Position numbers and translations under genes: made by a program. Source: Tamarix chinensis (Eukaryota > Streptophyta > Magnoliopsida > Caryophyllales > Tamaricaceae). Taken from it: a DNA stretch of 64,000 nt. The stretch spans positions 50,598,218-50,662,217 of the forward strand of contig CM060181.1 of NCBI GenBank assembly GCA_030549775.1. The letters run 5' to 3'. How positions within the stretch are numbered: the first letter of the stretch is position 1; the number at the start of each line of letters is the position of its first letter. Under the pieces are notes generated by a model. The model saw only the letters and a program-made list of their open reading frames with translations, did not search any database and was not told where the DNA came from. Positions 48,740-59,324 of the stretch are shown here, one piece after another.

Positions 48740-49865
48740 AACACCTTTCAAGAAATCCAGATTAAAACTTAGTAAAACCTTTCAAATCACGCAAAGAAAA
48801 TTTAGTAAAATTAGAGACCTAGGAGAGGAAATAAGAGAAAACCCACCTTCCTAAGGAGAAAATAGAGAACACCAGATATAAAAGCTAAACCCTCACTCCT
48901 TTCCCAAATCTAACCACGTATTGCTTAAGATCAAAACAAGAAGGAGCTAGAGAAGGGATTAGAAGATGAGAGGAAGATTAGTAACAAAAGTCAAGGAGAG
49001 GAAATGTGGCAAAATAAGTATGAAGAAAAACAGGGGAGTTCGGAGGTTGGGAAAGAAGGAAGAAAAATGAAGCATTTGGGTTAGAATTACTGAAGGTTTC
49101 TGCAAAAAAAAAAAAAAAGAGGGTAAGGGAGTGTATAAATTGCAATCCCAAACCCTAGGCTGAATCAATGCTTCAAGGTGTGGGTTTCAAATATTGAAAG
49201 TTAGCATTTATGCCTTTGAGATCAATTAGTGAAACCGTAGTGTTATGGGTAATATGCCTTAGAAATTTTGAACATAAAAAAGGAATAATGACAACAAGAA
49301 TAGGAAATCGAAGTTCAGAAATCTACAGAGGATGTAAGAGCAAATAATCTATTCAGGAATCTCATATAAGAGAGAAAACAACAAGGAAGGAGAAGACAAA
49401 TGAGCTTAAGTCATGAAAGTGACTTCTTAGGAATTACTTTTTCATAAATCCATTGTAAATTGATAAAAACAAGTTAGGCATGCTCAAAATATTTGTAAAA
49501 ATCATAAACAAACCACTCAAAACATAATCACGATGCTGGATAAGTTTTGGGAAAATATTTACTGTAAAAATTGAGTATGAAGAATGACTAATTTAGTCGA
49601 ACAAGTCGACTAGTACCCCAAACAATCCAATCAGTTCATTGGGTTTCAAAACTCAAATTTAAGGAACAAACCATTCAATCGGTACCTCGAATTAATCAAT
49701 TGGCTTTTCGATAAAACCAATTATCTTCCAAAATCCAAACCAAACTCAACCAAAAACATACTAAACACACCTTTAAAATAATATCAAAACACTCAAATCA
49801 CCATCAAATGCATATATTAATACACCTTAAGGACCATAAAAAATGGGTATTACATCCACATTATC

Positions 49866-49877
49866 TGGTATTAGAGC
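49866..49877 (+). other. Possible primer-binding site (initiator tRNA-Met)
   Basis: TGGTATTAGAGC differs at one base from TGGTATCAGAGC, the usual 12-base initiator-Met primer site. It lies 11 bp after the LTR terminus at 49854; the canonical spacing is 0-5 bp. The following 300 bp are not gag-like: they begin TGTGATCCCACATTGACAAT at about 49951, which resembles the start of another plant LTR. Confidence 0.5.
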
Positions 49878-50622
49878 CTAACATCAGTCAAAATCTCCCT
49901 GAGAACTTGTGCTGATTGTTTATGGTATAAAAATAAGGGGGTGGGAATGATGTGATCCCACATTGACAATTGAGGGAAATTATGAATGGTTTATATGGGA
50001 GGGTCAACCTCCACTCTTGAGTTAGATTTTAGATGGAGTTAGGGCTCTTTTTAGATAATTATATCTGAGGCCTGCCGAATGATTATGTCTTTGGGGTTTA
50101 TATTAGTTGGTCTCGGGTGATTATGTCTTAGGATTGTAGATGTGACCCGTTTGATGTGATAATATCTAGTCATCAAACGATGTTCACATCAAATTTTGTA
50201 TCTTTCCATTATATTTATATGTATTTATTGAGGTTATAATAAGATTTGAAAACTAAAAGATAAAAAAAATATTCATGTATATTGAAATTTTATTTATACA
50301 ATTGAATTTTATAGCTATATTGTGAATTGGTTTGCGGATATGCAAAATAAAAATAAAATTATAGGAGGAATAGATATTGAAATAGGATATTGTAATATAG
50401 TCTAATATACCACTAAGGATCAAATTAAATATTAAGAGAGTGTCATCATCTTCTAATTATTTTCAAAAACTCTTTGTGTGAGTGGTAGGGTTGTTTAAGT
50501 TATCCGATTTTTTTTTCAAATTAAATAATTAGTCCGATCAATAAAAGATCAAATAAATTAGATATTTGATTTGACAAATATAAATAATATCCAATTCGAT
50601 AAATATTACACACACACACACA

Positions 50623-50655
<33 letters not shown>

Positions 50656-50846
50656 AATGTATGTGTGTGTCTATAACTTAAAATAAGAGTATTTACTGTA
50701 AGTAAATTTTATAATTTTTGATTAAATATTTAAATATTATTATTTTTTTTAAATTATTAATTGAATTTAATATACTTTAAAACTCAAATCAAATTATTAA
50801 ATGATATGCATAGTTGGAGTAGATGAAGTACATTTGGCCTTGCAGG
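49878..50846. other. Non-coding, probable retroelement leader or small LTR
   Basis: It contains a TGTGATCCCACATTGAC block near 49951, three GATTATGTCT-type short repeats (50080-50130) and a compound (CA)n(CT)n microsatellite at 50607-50654. No gene is seen. Confidence 0.4.
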
Positions 50847-52252
50847 TAGAGTTGACAAAAGTTTACCAAATCCAACTCGTACAAAACCCGATAAATGTAT
50901 CAACCCGATCTGACCCAAACCCGACACAAAACTGACTTGAATATAAGAAATCCAACCCAACTCCAACCTATAACCTAATATCAACCTTACCCGCCATTAA
51001 CCCAATCGGCTATCAATCCGACCCTACCCGACTCGACCAAACCGAATTTGATGTTAATCAGTTATGATAAAAAAAACACATGTCTTATTATTTATTTTAA
51101 TCTTTTAAAAATATATGATTATTTAATTTTTTTTACTTTTATTGTGAACTTATTGACCAATGATATTATAATTTTACCGATTTTTTCAAATAAAAACATA
51201 ACATTATAAAGCTATAATAATAAAAAAATAGCAATTAATAACACATTATTAATCATATGTTTACATGAAGTTAAACTTAATGCTTACTTATAAGGTTAAT
51301 GATTTAGATTAATTTTGGTTGTCAATGCCCGATTTGATTCAAATCTAAAGTGATTCGATCCACAATTAGTTTGGCCCGAATCCGACCCAACCCATCAAAA
51401 TTTAAAATGATTTAATTCGTCAAGTTAACCCAAACACGACTCATCAAATTAACTCGAACACAAAATCACCAAAATACGAGCTTTCTCGGCCCAATCCGAA
51501 CCTATAGGGATAAGTGGAGCGGGTTCAAGGTGGGTATGCCCATACCTGTATTCATATCTATATCTGTACCCAAATTTATAGCTATACCCGAATGGGTATC
51601 GGCTTACACATACTTATCCGTATCATTTGGATATCTATTACCCAATGAATAATCTGTTTATCCGTTAACGGATATTATTTAGCGGATAGTTTCATTTAGT
51701 GTTAAGTCAAATGCCAATTTTAACCTTAATTTATACTATATTTATTTTAAAATTAAAGGTAAAAAGGTAATTATATATTAGATAAATAGGTATCAATATG
51801 GATATGGATACGGATATAGGTATGATCGTATGGGTATGGTCTATGTATAACCTATACCCGTATCTGATGGGTATTTTTACCACTATTCATATCTATTTAT
51901 CTATATCTGTTTAAGTATTCGATGGATAAATCCATTGTCTTTCGGATAAAATCCACCCTATTTAATTTTATAAATCCAACTTAATCCAACAAGCTAACCA
52001 GAAATAATACGAATCCAACCCAACTCAAATCCGAACTATCTCAACCTAAATCCGACCCGACTTGATAAATTAACCCGATATAAGTCGGTTCTGTAATTAT
52101 CCAATCCTGATTCGACTTAAATAATAAAACTATTTAAAATGATTTGAACCTAACCCATAATTGATTCTTAAAAGAAGCAACCTATTAATATTCTGATCCG
52201 AAAATAATCCGACCCGTTATAATAGATTTCGAACTAGATACCATTGCCACCT
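50847..52252. mobile_element. Degenerate hAT-like element with CCCGAC/CCAACCC sub-repeats
   Basis: Both arms (50847-51060 and 51960-52250) are rich in AACCCGATCTGACCCAAACC-type sub-repeats around an AT-rich core, like the element at 9885. The ends TAGAGTTGACAAAAG and (other strand) TATAGGTGGCAATGG are a poor inverted repeat. The flanking octamers do not match, so boundaries are approximate. It hosts a second degenerate element at 51505-51963. Confidence 0.45.
51505..51963. mobile_element. Degenerate copy of the 507-bp hAT MITE
   Basis: Inverse-orientation relative of 30965-31471. It shares the core AATTTTAACCTTAATTTATA / CTATATTTATTTTAAAA and the GGATATGGATACGGAT arms. The left end TAGGGATAAGTGGAGCGGG is recognisable; the right end is lost. 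Many C-to-T changes indicate an old copy. Confidence 0.7.
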
Positions 52253-52959
52253 ATACCCATGTGTGGTGGAACGGAAAAATATGCAGCGGGACTTAACCGC
52301 ACATTTATTCATTTGATTCTGAAGGTGAATAATGTACACAGAAGGATCGATTTAAGGCCTATTAGAGCATCTACAACCATATCCTCAAATTTGAAGTACC
52401 AATTGTACTATCCAATCATTTTCTCTTTCATCTCTCATACTTTTATCATTTTACTTCAAATTTAATTCAATACTCTACAATCACCAACCTCAAATTTACA
52501 ATACCCAATTACTTTTATCAATCACATCACCAACCATTTATACTTTATATTATTTAAATTTTAATTTATATCAATCTATATATAATAATTAATATTTTTT
52601 CTACTACAATAATTTTTAAATTAATATTTTAAAATAATATTTGATTTCAATTAATTTTAAAACAACCTATTATAGTTTTTCGACTATAATAATAATAATT
52701 AAAAAAATATTACAATAGAAATACAAATATAATATAATTAATAAAAATATTACAACGGAAATACAAATACAACAATATTACGAAAATATAAAATAGAATT
52801 AAGGATTAAAATAACATTACAAAATGAAAAACAGAAATATAATTTAAATAACATTATGAAAATATTACAACAAAAATAGAAATACAATAATATTACAAAA
52901 ATAACAATTAATACAACGTATGTGAATATTAGAACATCGAGAATCAAGATGAGGATAAA

Positions 52960-54245
52960 CTATTTGTCGTTTTCAAATTGCCATATTTCTTCTACCAAGT
53001 CAGTTCTAAGTTGGTTGGCAAAAGTACGATCGGTAACCTGAGTAACTCTTTGAAGGTATGAATTCATGTTCGTTATCGGACCATGATTAATCGTAGTAGG
53101 TGGCCCATTATTATCATTGTAGTCAAAAAGATCGGGAGAAAAATCACCTAAATATGTATCTCTTTCATCTTCAACAATCATATTATGTAATATGATGCAC
53201 GCATACATTATCTGCTTCATTGTCCGCATGTCCCAAATGTGTGATGGGCTGCGAACAATTGCAAAATGTCATTGTAGCACTTCAAATGCACGCTCAACAT
53301 CTTTTCTAGCAGATTCCTGACGCTCTGCAAATAAATTTCTCTTTGGTCCTTGAGGAAGTGGTATGGTTTTGATGAATATTGGCCAGTCTGGATATATACC
53401 ATCTGCTAGATAATATCCAAGATGATATTCTATGCCGTTGACCATATAATGAGCTTCTGGTGCCTTTCCTTCATAAATGTCATTGAATACCAGTGAGTGA
53501 GTGAGAACATTAAAATCATTATTTGATCCGAAACATCCAAAAAATGCATGCCATATCCAAAGATCTTCAGATGCTATGGCTTCTAGCATGATTGTCAGGA
53601 TACTATGGTCACCGTGACAAAACTGACCTTTCCATGCAATAGGACAATTTTTCCACTCCCAATGTATGCAATCAATACTTCCCATCATACCTGGAAAGCC
53701 GCGTCTTTTACCCATTTCAAGTAAGCATTGAACATCCTCAGCATTAGGGCTTCTTAAATATTGGGAAGTAAATAATTCATTCACAACCCGAACAAAATAC
53801 CTAAGGTATTCAAGAGTTGTTGATTCTCCAATGTGCACATATTTGTCTACGCAATCGGCTGGCATTCCGTATGCTAACATTCGTATTGCTGTAGTACATT
53901 TTTAAATGGAGAAAGTCCATTTTTACCAATTGCATCAGGCCTCATTTGAAAATATGGACAATAATTAGTAACAACTTCGACAACCTTAAGAAATAAGGAT
54001 CTTCTCATTCTAAATCTACGTGAAACTGAGTTGAGTTGTATGTTGAATTGGCAGAGAAATACTCATTATATAATCTTTGATAGCCTTCTTCACGATCTCG
54101 ATCAATGTAAACTCGTTATTTTCTTCTATTTTGGTTGAGCCTCTCAATTTCAACAATAGCATCTTTGATAGTTGTATCCATTGCGTTCAGCAAGTAACAT
54201 ATTATCAAAACTGTTAGAGTCATTAGAAGATGTATCAGATGACAT
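52960..54245 (-). pseudogene. Harbinger transposase (ORF2), nearly intact
   Basis: The family cuts and pastes the element with a DDE nuclease. From MLAYGMPADC at 53880 the frame reads 203 codons to VLQ, one TGA (53269-53271), then continues in the same frame through HFAIVRSPSHIW, DMRTMKQIMYACIILHNMIV and on to the stop at 52960. The catalytic residues are present: D70 in GSIDCIHWEW, D122 in NNDFNVL and E196 in ARKDVERAFE (numbers from 53880). Upstream, a frameshift in the A-run at about 53897-53907 separates the N-terminal part (RMRRSLFLKVVEVV, then QMRPDAIGKNGLSPF). Another break lies nearer the putative start at 54245 (MSSDTSSNDSN). The TGA is what a CGA (Arg) codon gives after CpG deamination. 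Few lesions imply fairly recent activity. Confidence 0.88.
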
Positions 54246-54357
54246 TGTTGTTGTGATATTTTTGGAATTTTATTTGAAGAAGGTGGGAAAGAGGTAAGTT
54301 GTGAATGTATATGTAAGAGAGCTATATATTTATAGATATATGTAAGGGAATCAAATG

Positions 54358-54731
54358 GTACATTATCACATGGTTTTCAGTGGTACGATGATGTGACAAT
54401 ACAATGACGTAAAAATATAGTGACTGATATGAATATAAAGGAATTGAACAGTACATTATCACATGGGCTTCGGTGGTACGATGAGGTGACAATATAATGA
54501 CGTAAAAATATAGTGACTGATATGACTACAAGGGAATTCAACGGCACACTATCACATGGGCTTCGGTGGTACGGTGAGGTGACAATACAATGATGTGAAA
54601 ATATAGTGACTGATATGACTATAAGGGAATCTAACGATACATTATCACATGGGCTTCGGTGGTACGGTGAGGTGACAATACAATGACGTAACATTACAGT
54701 GACTAATATGCAACAATTAGGGAATCCAACG
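54358..54731. repeat. Four-copy 93-bp tandem array
   Basis: Units start at 54358, 54451, 54544 and 54637 (lengths 93, 93, 93 and 95). Each contains ACATTATCACATGGGCTTCG, GGTACGRTGAGGTGACAATA and ATATAGTGACTGATATG. A partial fifth unit (GTACATTATTGCAACA) follows. The array lies in the divergent space between the transposase start (54245, minus) and the GRF gene start (54828, plus). Confidence 0.95.
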
Positions 54732-54827
54732 GTACATTATTGCAACAATAAATTTTTCCTTATAAATTTAGAACTTCAACATATTCAGTCATTCACAATT
54801 AATTTGTATGAAACAAAAAATTAATCA

Positions 54828-55205
54828 ATGTCTTCATCTTCAATTTCTTCAAATGTCATTATGTCTAATATGCAACAATTCGTGCCTTGTCATTGTTCCG
54901 ATGGAGTTGCTAAGATAAGAGTTTCGCGTAGTGAAAGTAACCCTGGTCGTTTATACTATAAGTGTTGGACGTGTAATTATTTTATATGGGCTCCGCTGAC
55001 ACCTCGAATATCGCCTCTAAATCACATGGTTCAACCCAACTTACTCAATGTTAGCGAAGATATCTTACAATTGATTGACGGTTTGAAGGACGATATATTA
55101 AAACTCAAACAAGAAGTGAAGGAATTGAAGAAAATCTCTGCGTGGGGATTTTGTTTGGGTATTATTGTAATTTTATTTATTGTCATCATTTTTACAAAAA
55201 TGTAA
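54828..55205 (+). CDS. GRF-type zinc-finger protein with C-terminal membrane anchor
   Basis: Intact 125-codon frame. Residues 21-55 form a GRF-type zinc finger: C21-x-C23, N38-P-G-R41-L-Y-Y, C46, C49, then N-Y-F-I-W54. The GRF core reads GRL here, a conservative change. Residues about 75-103 (ILQLIDGLKDDILKLKQEVK) look like a short coiled coil. The last ~22 residues (WGFCLGIIVILFIVIIFTK) are a hydrophobic helix, giving a tail-anchored layout. Plant proteins of the 'At4g04775-like' kind share this zinc finger-coil-helix plan; their function is not established, and GRF fingers in other proteins bind single-stranded nucleic acid. The start ATG lies 97 bp after the 93-bp array. It sits inside the Harbinger element on the opposite strand to both transposition ORFs, so it is either captured cargo or a gene hit by the element. 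Whether it is expressed is unknown. Confidence 0.7.
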   Translation: MSSSSISSNVIMSNMQQFVPCHCSDGVAKIRVSRSESNPGRLYYKCWTCNYFIWAPLTPRISPLNHMVQPNLLNVSEDILQLIDGLKDDILKLKQEVKELKKISAWGFCLGIIVILFIVIIFTKM

Positions 55206-55510
55206 TGTGTACGAATTTTCTTAATTGTCATCATTTCTTCGTTATCATTTAGGATATATATAAGGTACTACTATTCAATATATATATATATATAAGGATA
55301 AATACTACAATATATAAAAATATTACAATAGAAGTACGAAAACATAAGGTACGAAAATATTACATGAAAGTGGTAGAGTTAAGGATTCTCCATCATTCTT
55401 TTCATTGCTGCATCATACAAGATCTGATGATCTACTTTTTCTTTCTTAGTCATATTTGATGTGTCACGACAAATTATAGCCATGTCGAACTCTTTTTCCT
55501 TTAATTGCCT

Positions 55511-56556
55511 TCATTCAGCCCTATAAATCTGCCTATCTTTTGCCATTTTTTCTAATATCACATTCCGTTTTCTAGCAATTTCCAGCAGCCCGCCGATATT
55601 TGATCCTTTGTCTTGTCTACTTTCTTTTTCCTTTTCCCTTGCTTTTCGCTTTGCTGCTTTCTGCCTCATAGGTCGCTCCAACGAAAATTTCATCTCTGAA
55701 GTATCAAGGGTAGATAAATCATTGTATGCACCTGAAGTTGAAACCTTTGTACACTTTGATGTAGAAGCTTGCCCAATTATACCCTCATTCATTACCATCC
55801 ATTTTGGATGGTTTTTTTACAAGTTTCCACACATGTTCACTACTAAACGGGTTATTGTACCTCATTCTATATTCTTTGTGCGCATCTCTAATTACATCTA
55901 TTTCGTTAACACCATTTTGATTACATTGACAAATATGACTATAACAACCAATAAATCAATTAACATTTTTATTAATGTAAGAAAATCGATTCATTACAGT
56001 CTTTAGAGTTCTCTGTGGTCCTCCGCCACGATATTCTTCAAAGTATGGCAAATTTTTTTTCCAAAAATCCTTACACTTTTGCCCATTCCCTTGAACCGAA
56101 TCCTCGAAAAAATGTATCCATCCACTGAATAAAATTTCTTCTTCTTTATCCGTCCATTTACTATATGCTCGACTTGTAAACTCATTGGGAAATTCAACCC
56201 GTGTCTCTTTTTTCGAACTAATTTTACGTGAAACATTCTGAAAATTCAGAATCATCAAGAGATGCGACTAACAGAGAATTGAAATCGTGTTGTGGAGAAT
56301 TTTGAATATATGAAAAATTACAATCAAATGGAATAGTGGTGTTTGGAGGTTAAAATAATTGGAAATTGGCATCATTTTGATAATATTGCATACGTGGAAA
56401 ATTTAAATTTCATGGATATTGCAAATTTTGGATATTTGGGGAATTTATAATCGGATAATCTTGTGAATTTTGGATATTTCGGTTTAGAAGTTCTTTTGAG
56501 TTTGAATCATTTGGATTATCCAAAAGATTCGAAAAATTAAATCTAGTAGGATCCAT
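55511..56556 (-). pseudogene. Harbinger ORF1 (Myb/SANT-like DNA-binding protein), broken
   Basis: The partner protein of Harbinger transposase, which binds DNA and takes the transposase to the nucleus. Reading from MDPTRFNFSNLLDNPNDSNS at 56556, it passes in-frame stops near 56412 and 56352. The SANT-like region is at 56190-55960 (EFTSRAYSKWTDKEEEILFS, then NGQKCKDFWKKNLPYFEEYR, and RTLKTVMNRFSYINKNVN). After further breaks at 55800-55950 a charged tail at 55798-55511 remains (LERPMRQKAAKRKAREKEKE). The order and the GRPxGxKxAK-like tail match plant PIF/Harbinger ORF1 (often annotated as glutathione S-transferase T3-like or NAM-associated). It is not functional as read. Confidence 0.8.
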
Positions 56557-57399
56557 TTTTAAAAATTAAATATAAGTGGAGAAATTAATAAAATAAATAT
56601 AACATAAGAAATTAATAAAAAAAATATAAATATAGAAATTATTAGAATAAAAGTAAATAGAGAAACTAATAAAATAAATATATGTACTTAAATTAATAAA
56701 ATCAATATAACTAGAAAAATTAACCAAATAAATATAACTTGAGAAATATTAAAGATAAATGAATAAATTAAATATAAGTAGAGAAATTAATAACAAAAAT
56801 ATAACTAGAGAAATTAAAAAAATAACTAGAAGATGAGAAATTAATAATGAACAAAATAAATATGACAAGCGAAATTTATAAAATAGTAATAGCTAGAGAA
56901 ATAAAAAAGATTAATTATGCAGAGAAATGAATATGAGAAAGAGAGATGTAATAGATGATATGAAAGTATGGGAAAAAATAATTTATTTATAGACAAAATT
57001 TTTTTTTACCGTTATTATTAACGGTCATATTTTTTTAATATATTACTTTTTTTGTTATAACGGTAATATTTATGCTAAAAAAGTATTAAAAAGTACCAAA
57101 AATAAGTTCTATCGGTACATAAACAGTAGTAGCAGTAAATTATAACCGGCGCGTGAATCACAAGCATGCGTGTCAGACGACCGCGTGACTCACAATCGCC
57201 CAACATTGATATGTCACGGCCTGCTACGCACGCTTCCCCATCACTTTTTTACAAAACTTCCTGTTAAAGCTCTGACATCGGGAAGCCTCAAAATTTTAAA
57301 GCAATCCAAAATTTACGTCAAACTTTTTTTTCCTTCAATCAGGCCCTTAAACTTCGGGACTCCAAATTTGAGTTTGGGAGGTCCCCACTGCGGATGCTC
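56557..57399. other. Harbinger 5' flank: AT-rich repeats and terminal region
   Basis: 56570-56930 consists of loose GAGAAATTAATAAAATAAAT-type repeats upstream of ORF1. 57080-57399 is the mixed-composition terminal region ending GGATGCTC. An 89-codon frame at 57170-57439 crosses the element end and is not supported. Confidence 0.5.
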
Positions 57400-57507
57400 T
57401 GCAACGTGGTGTATAATAAATTGGTGTCAAAGGTGTTAATGAACTGATTGATTGAAAAGTATTTTACCTGAAATTATGTGTGAAAGTCAAATTGCATTTG
57501 TTACAGG

Positions 57508-57881
57508 CACTGATGCACGTGACGACGGTCAGGTGCCGTCCTCCGTTCCGAAAATGTCCCAAAAATATTTTTCTATTTGGAAATATTTTAGGATTAAAAG
57601 TTTTATTAAAATTATTTAATTAATATTTTTATTACAAAAATATTATTTAATTAATTTTTTTATTAAAAAAATTATTAATAATTAAAATTAACTAATATAA
57701 GTAATAATTTTAGAATTTTTTTATTTTTCTCTCTTAATTTTAGTAAATTTAATCTATTTAAAAAATATATATATAATATGTATATAATTTTTTTTAACGT
57801 TTTCTACCATCCCCGTTTCCTAAATTTTTTAAAAAATAGCGTTTCCATATTTCGTTCCGTCCCCGTCCCTGTGCAACACTG
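57508..57881. mobile_element. Non-autonomous hAT element (374 bp)
   Basis: Left end CACTGATGCACGTGACGACGG and right end (other strand) CAGTGTTGCACAGGGACGGG form an imperfect inverted repeat. The flanking octamers are GTTACAGG (57500-57507) and GTTATAGG (57882-57889), 7 of 8 identical. The core is AT-rich and non-coding. It lies 109 bp outside the Harbinger terminus. Confidence 0.75.
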
Positions 57882-57889
57882 GTTATAGG

Positions 57890-58589
57890 TAGCTTAGTAT
57901 AGATAATGCCCAGGTGGCTTATGAGTTATTTATTTAATTAAATAAGTTGATTTTAAATTTAAAATAAAAAAATAAATTTAATTTTAGCTTAAATTTATGC
58001 GATTAATTTACTTTTATAGTTAATTAAGATGAATTTAAATATTATTTCAAACTTATTTATTTAATAAATTAAGTCTAAAAATGTTTAATTTAATTTGATT
58101 AATTTATAATTTTATTCTGAAATTCAACATGAGTAAAATTTAAGATCGTCGAGTTCCTGAAAAAGGGGATAGTTTATTTGGATGTTGCCGAATATTCTTA
58201 CTATTTTTTTTTATATTTAGTGATATTAAATATATTCTATGTCTATGGCTAATAAAAAGTTAATATAAAAGAATAGAACGAAGTTATTCTCATAAAAGAA
58301 TAGGTATGAGATATTTTCGCATAAATCCGTAGCAAGGAGACGTAAGAGAGTTGTTGCTACGTGTCTCAATAGCATCCGTTACGATGTTATCTAACGGGAG
58401 ATTAGATCGCATCTTTGTATCTAAACTTGCCTTGATACAATGAATACGAATCATTGGTGCATTTCTCATTCATTTGTATGCAGCGTTGGTGCTTGGACAA
58501 TTAACATGAACTCTATGCGTGTCTCTCAAGCACTCGCTGAGTTTACATATTTTGAATGCAAAATTGTTTGTTGAACTTGACCGTGCAAC
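57890..58589. other. AT-rich, no gene; possible Helitron 3' region
   Basis: No coding region seen. If the helicase fragment to the right belongs to a Helitron on the minus strand, its 3' end should lie here, but I found no CTRR end with a hairpin. Confidence 0.35.
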
Positions 58590-58890
58590 GCTATCACAAA
58601 TCAATATTTTCAAACATTTGAGATTGATGATGACCCTTGAGATAGCTACGTAAAATTGTCCATGGCCGCAAACTATATATATATATTTTCAAAAGATAAC
58701 CCCATGTACATATCTTTCATCCCTATTTTTTTTTTTTATTGTCATCGATCGCATAGCATCAGCGGTTGGAAGTTGCGTGTAATTGAATTTGAAAGGTAAT
58801 TTTAAGTTTGATGGCGTGATCGACAATCTTGGTATAGGTACATTTTCGTTGTCATTGTATCTTGTTGGCTATTTAGTAATATACATATAT
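58590..58890 (-). pseudogene. Helitron helicase (PIF1-like) C-terminal fragment
   Basis: The minus strand reads, in two frames, VPIPRLSITPSNLKLPFKFN (about 58850-58790) and then VCGHGQFYVAISRVIINLKC followed by LKILICD (58673-58590). These match the order of the last conserved helicase blocks of plant Helitron Rep/Hel proteins (PR-SLTPS--LPFKF, then HGQLYVALSRV). The stretch between them, where a MTINKSQGQ-like motif is expected, is damaged (only MTIK is visible). It is short and frameshifted, so it is a remnant. Confidence 0.75.
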
Positions 58891-59324
58891 GCATCGTACG
58901 GGCTCGACTTTTACTCTACTACGTACAAAGGGGTATATTTTGGTTGAATTATTTGTCTATTATTCACGGAAACTTCATTTTTTATATATATAAATAATAC
59001 TTCCTGTTAGATATGCTGAGTATGTCTATAGTATCCGGTTTTATCCATATTTATAAAAATCAGACCGATAATCAAGTTGATTAACTAATTTAGTGATCAG
59101 ACCAGTGATACATATTAAGTTAAAAAATATAAAATATATAAAAACATATATTAAACTACACATGAATTTGACCGGCTTCCAACTCATTTTTGACCGGTTC
59201 ACCAGTTTTCACTGGTCCGACTTTTTTTTTATCGATTTTTATTGGTTCTGAAATTTTCAAAAACTAGTACATGAAATTTGGCTGGTGACTTGATTGGTTC
59301 GCTTATCAGGAATAACACACCTAA
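58891..59324. other. Non-coding; CCGGTTCACC-type sub-repeats
   Basis: 59010-59320 has loosely inverted ACCGGTTCACCAGT / GGACCAGT-like words, suggestive of another old hAT-type MITE, but no termini or duplication could be fixed. Confidence 0.35.

Larger units (their letters stand above)
47014..49854. repeat. Old LTR sequence hosting a Tat/Athila solo LTR, ends GGGTATTACA
   Basis: Non-coding LTR-like sequence interrupted by 47177-48739. It includes purine-rich stretches (48940-49120) and ends at 49854 with AAATGGGTATTACA. A primer-binding-site-like sequence follows 11 bases later. Because the family's termini are nearly palindromic, orientation is ambiguous: the binding site suggests plus, the purine-rich strand suggests minus. 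Confidence 0.4.
52365..57399 (-). mobile_element. PIF/Harbinger DNA transposon, ~5.0 kb
   Basis: Termini GAGCATCTACAACC (left) and, on the other strand, GAGCATCCGCAGTGG (right) are Harbinger-like and share a nearby CTCAAATTTG. A TTA precedes the left end, but TGC follows the right end, so the 3-bp duplication is not preserved or the right boundary is slightly off. Inside, right to left on the minus strand, are a Myb/SANT-like ORF1 (55511-56556) and a DDE transposase ORF2 (52960-54245). On the plus strand between them lie a 93-bp tandem array and an intact GRF-zinc-finger gene. Both transposition genes are broken, so it is not autonomous now. Confidence 0.8.

Noticed and set aside
53881..54245. 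A separate upstream gene before the Harbinger transposase
   Set aside because: The translated pieces (RMRRSLFLKVVEVV, QMRPDAIGKNG) are the N-terminal part of the same transposase, displaced by frameshifts.
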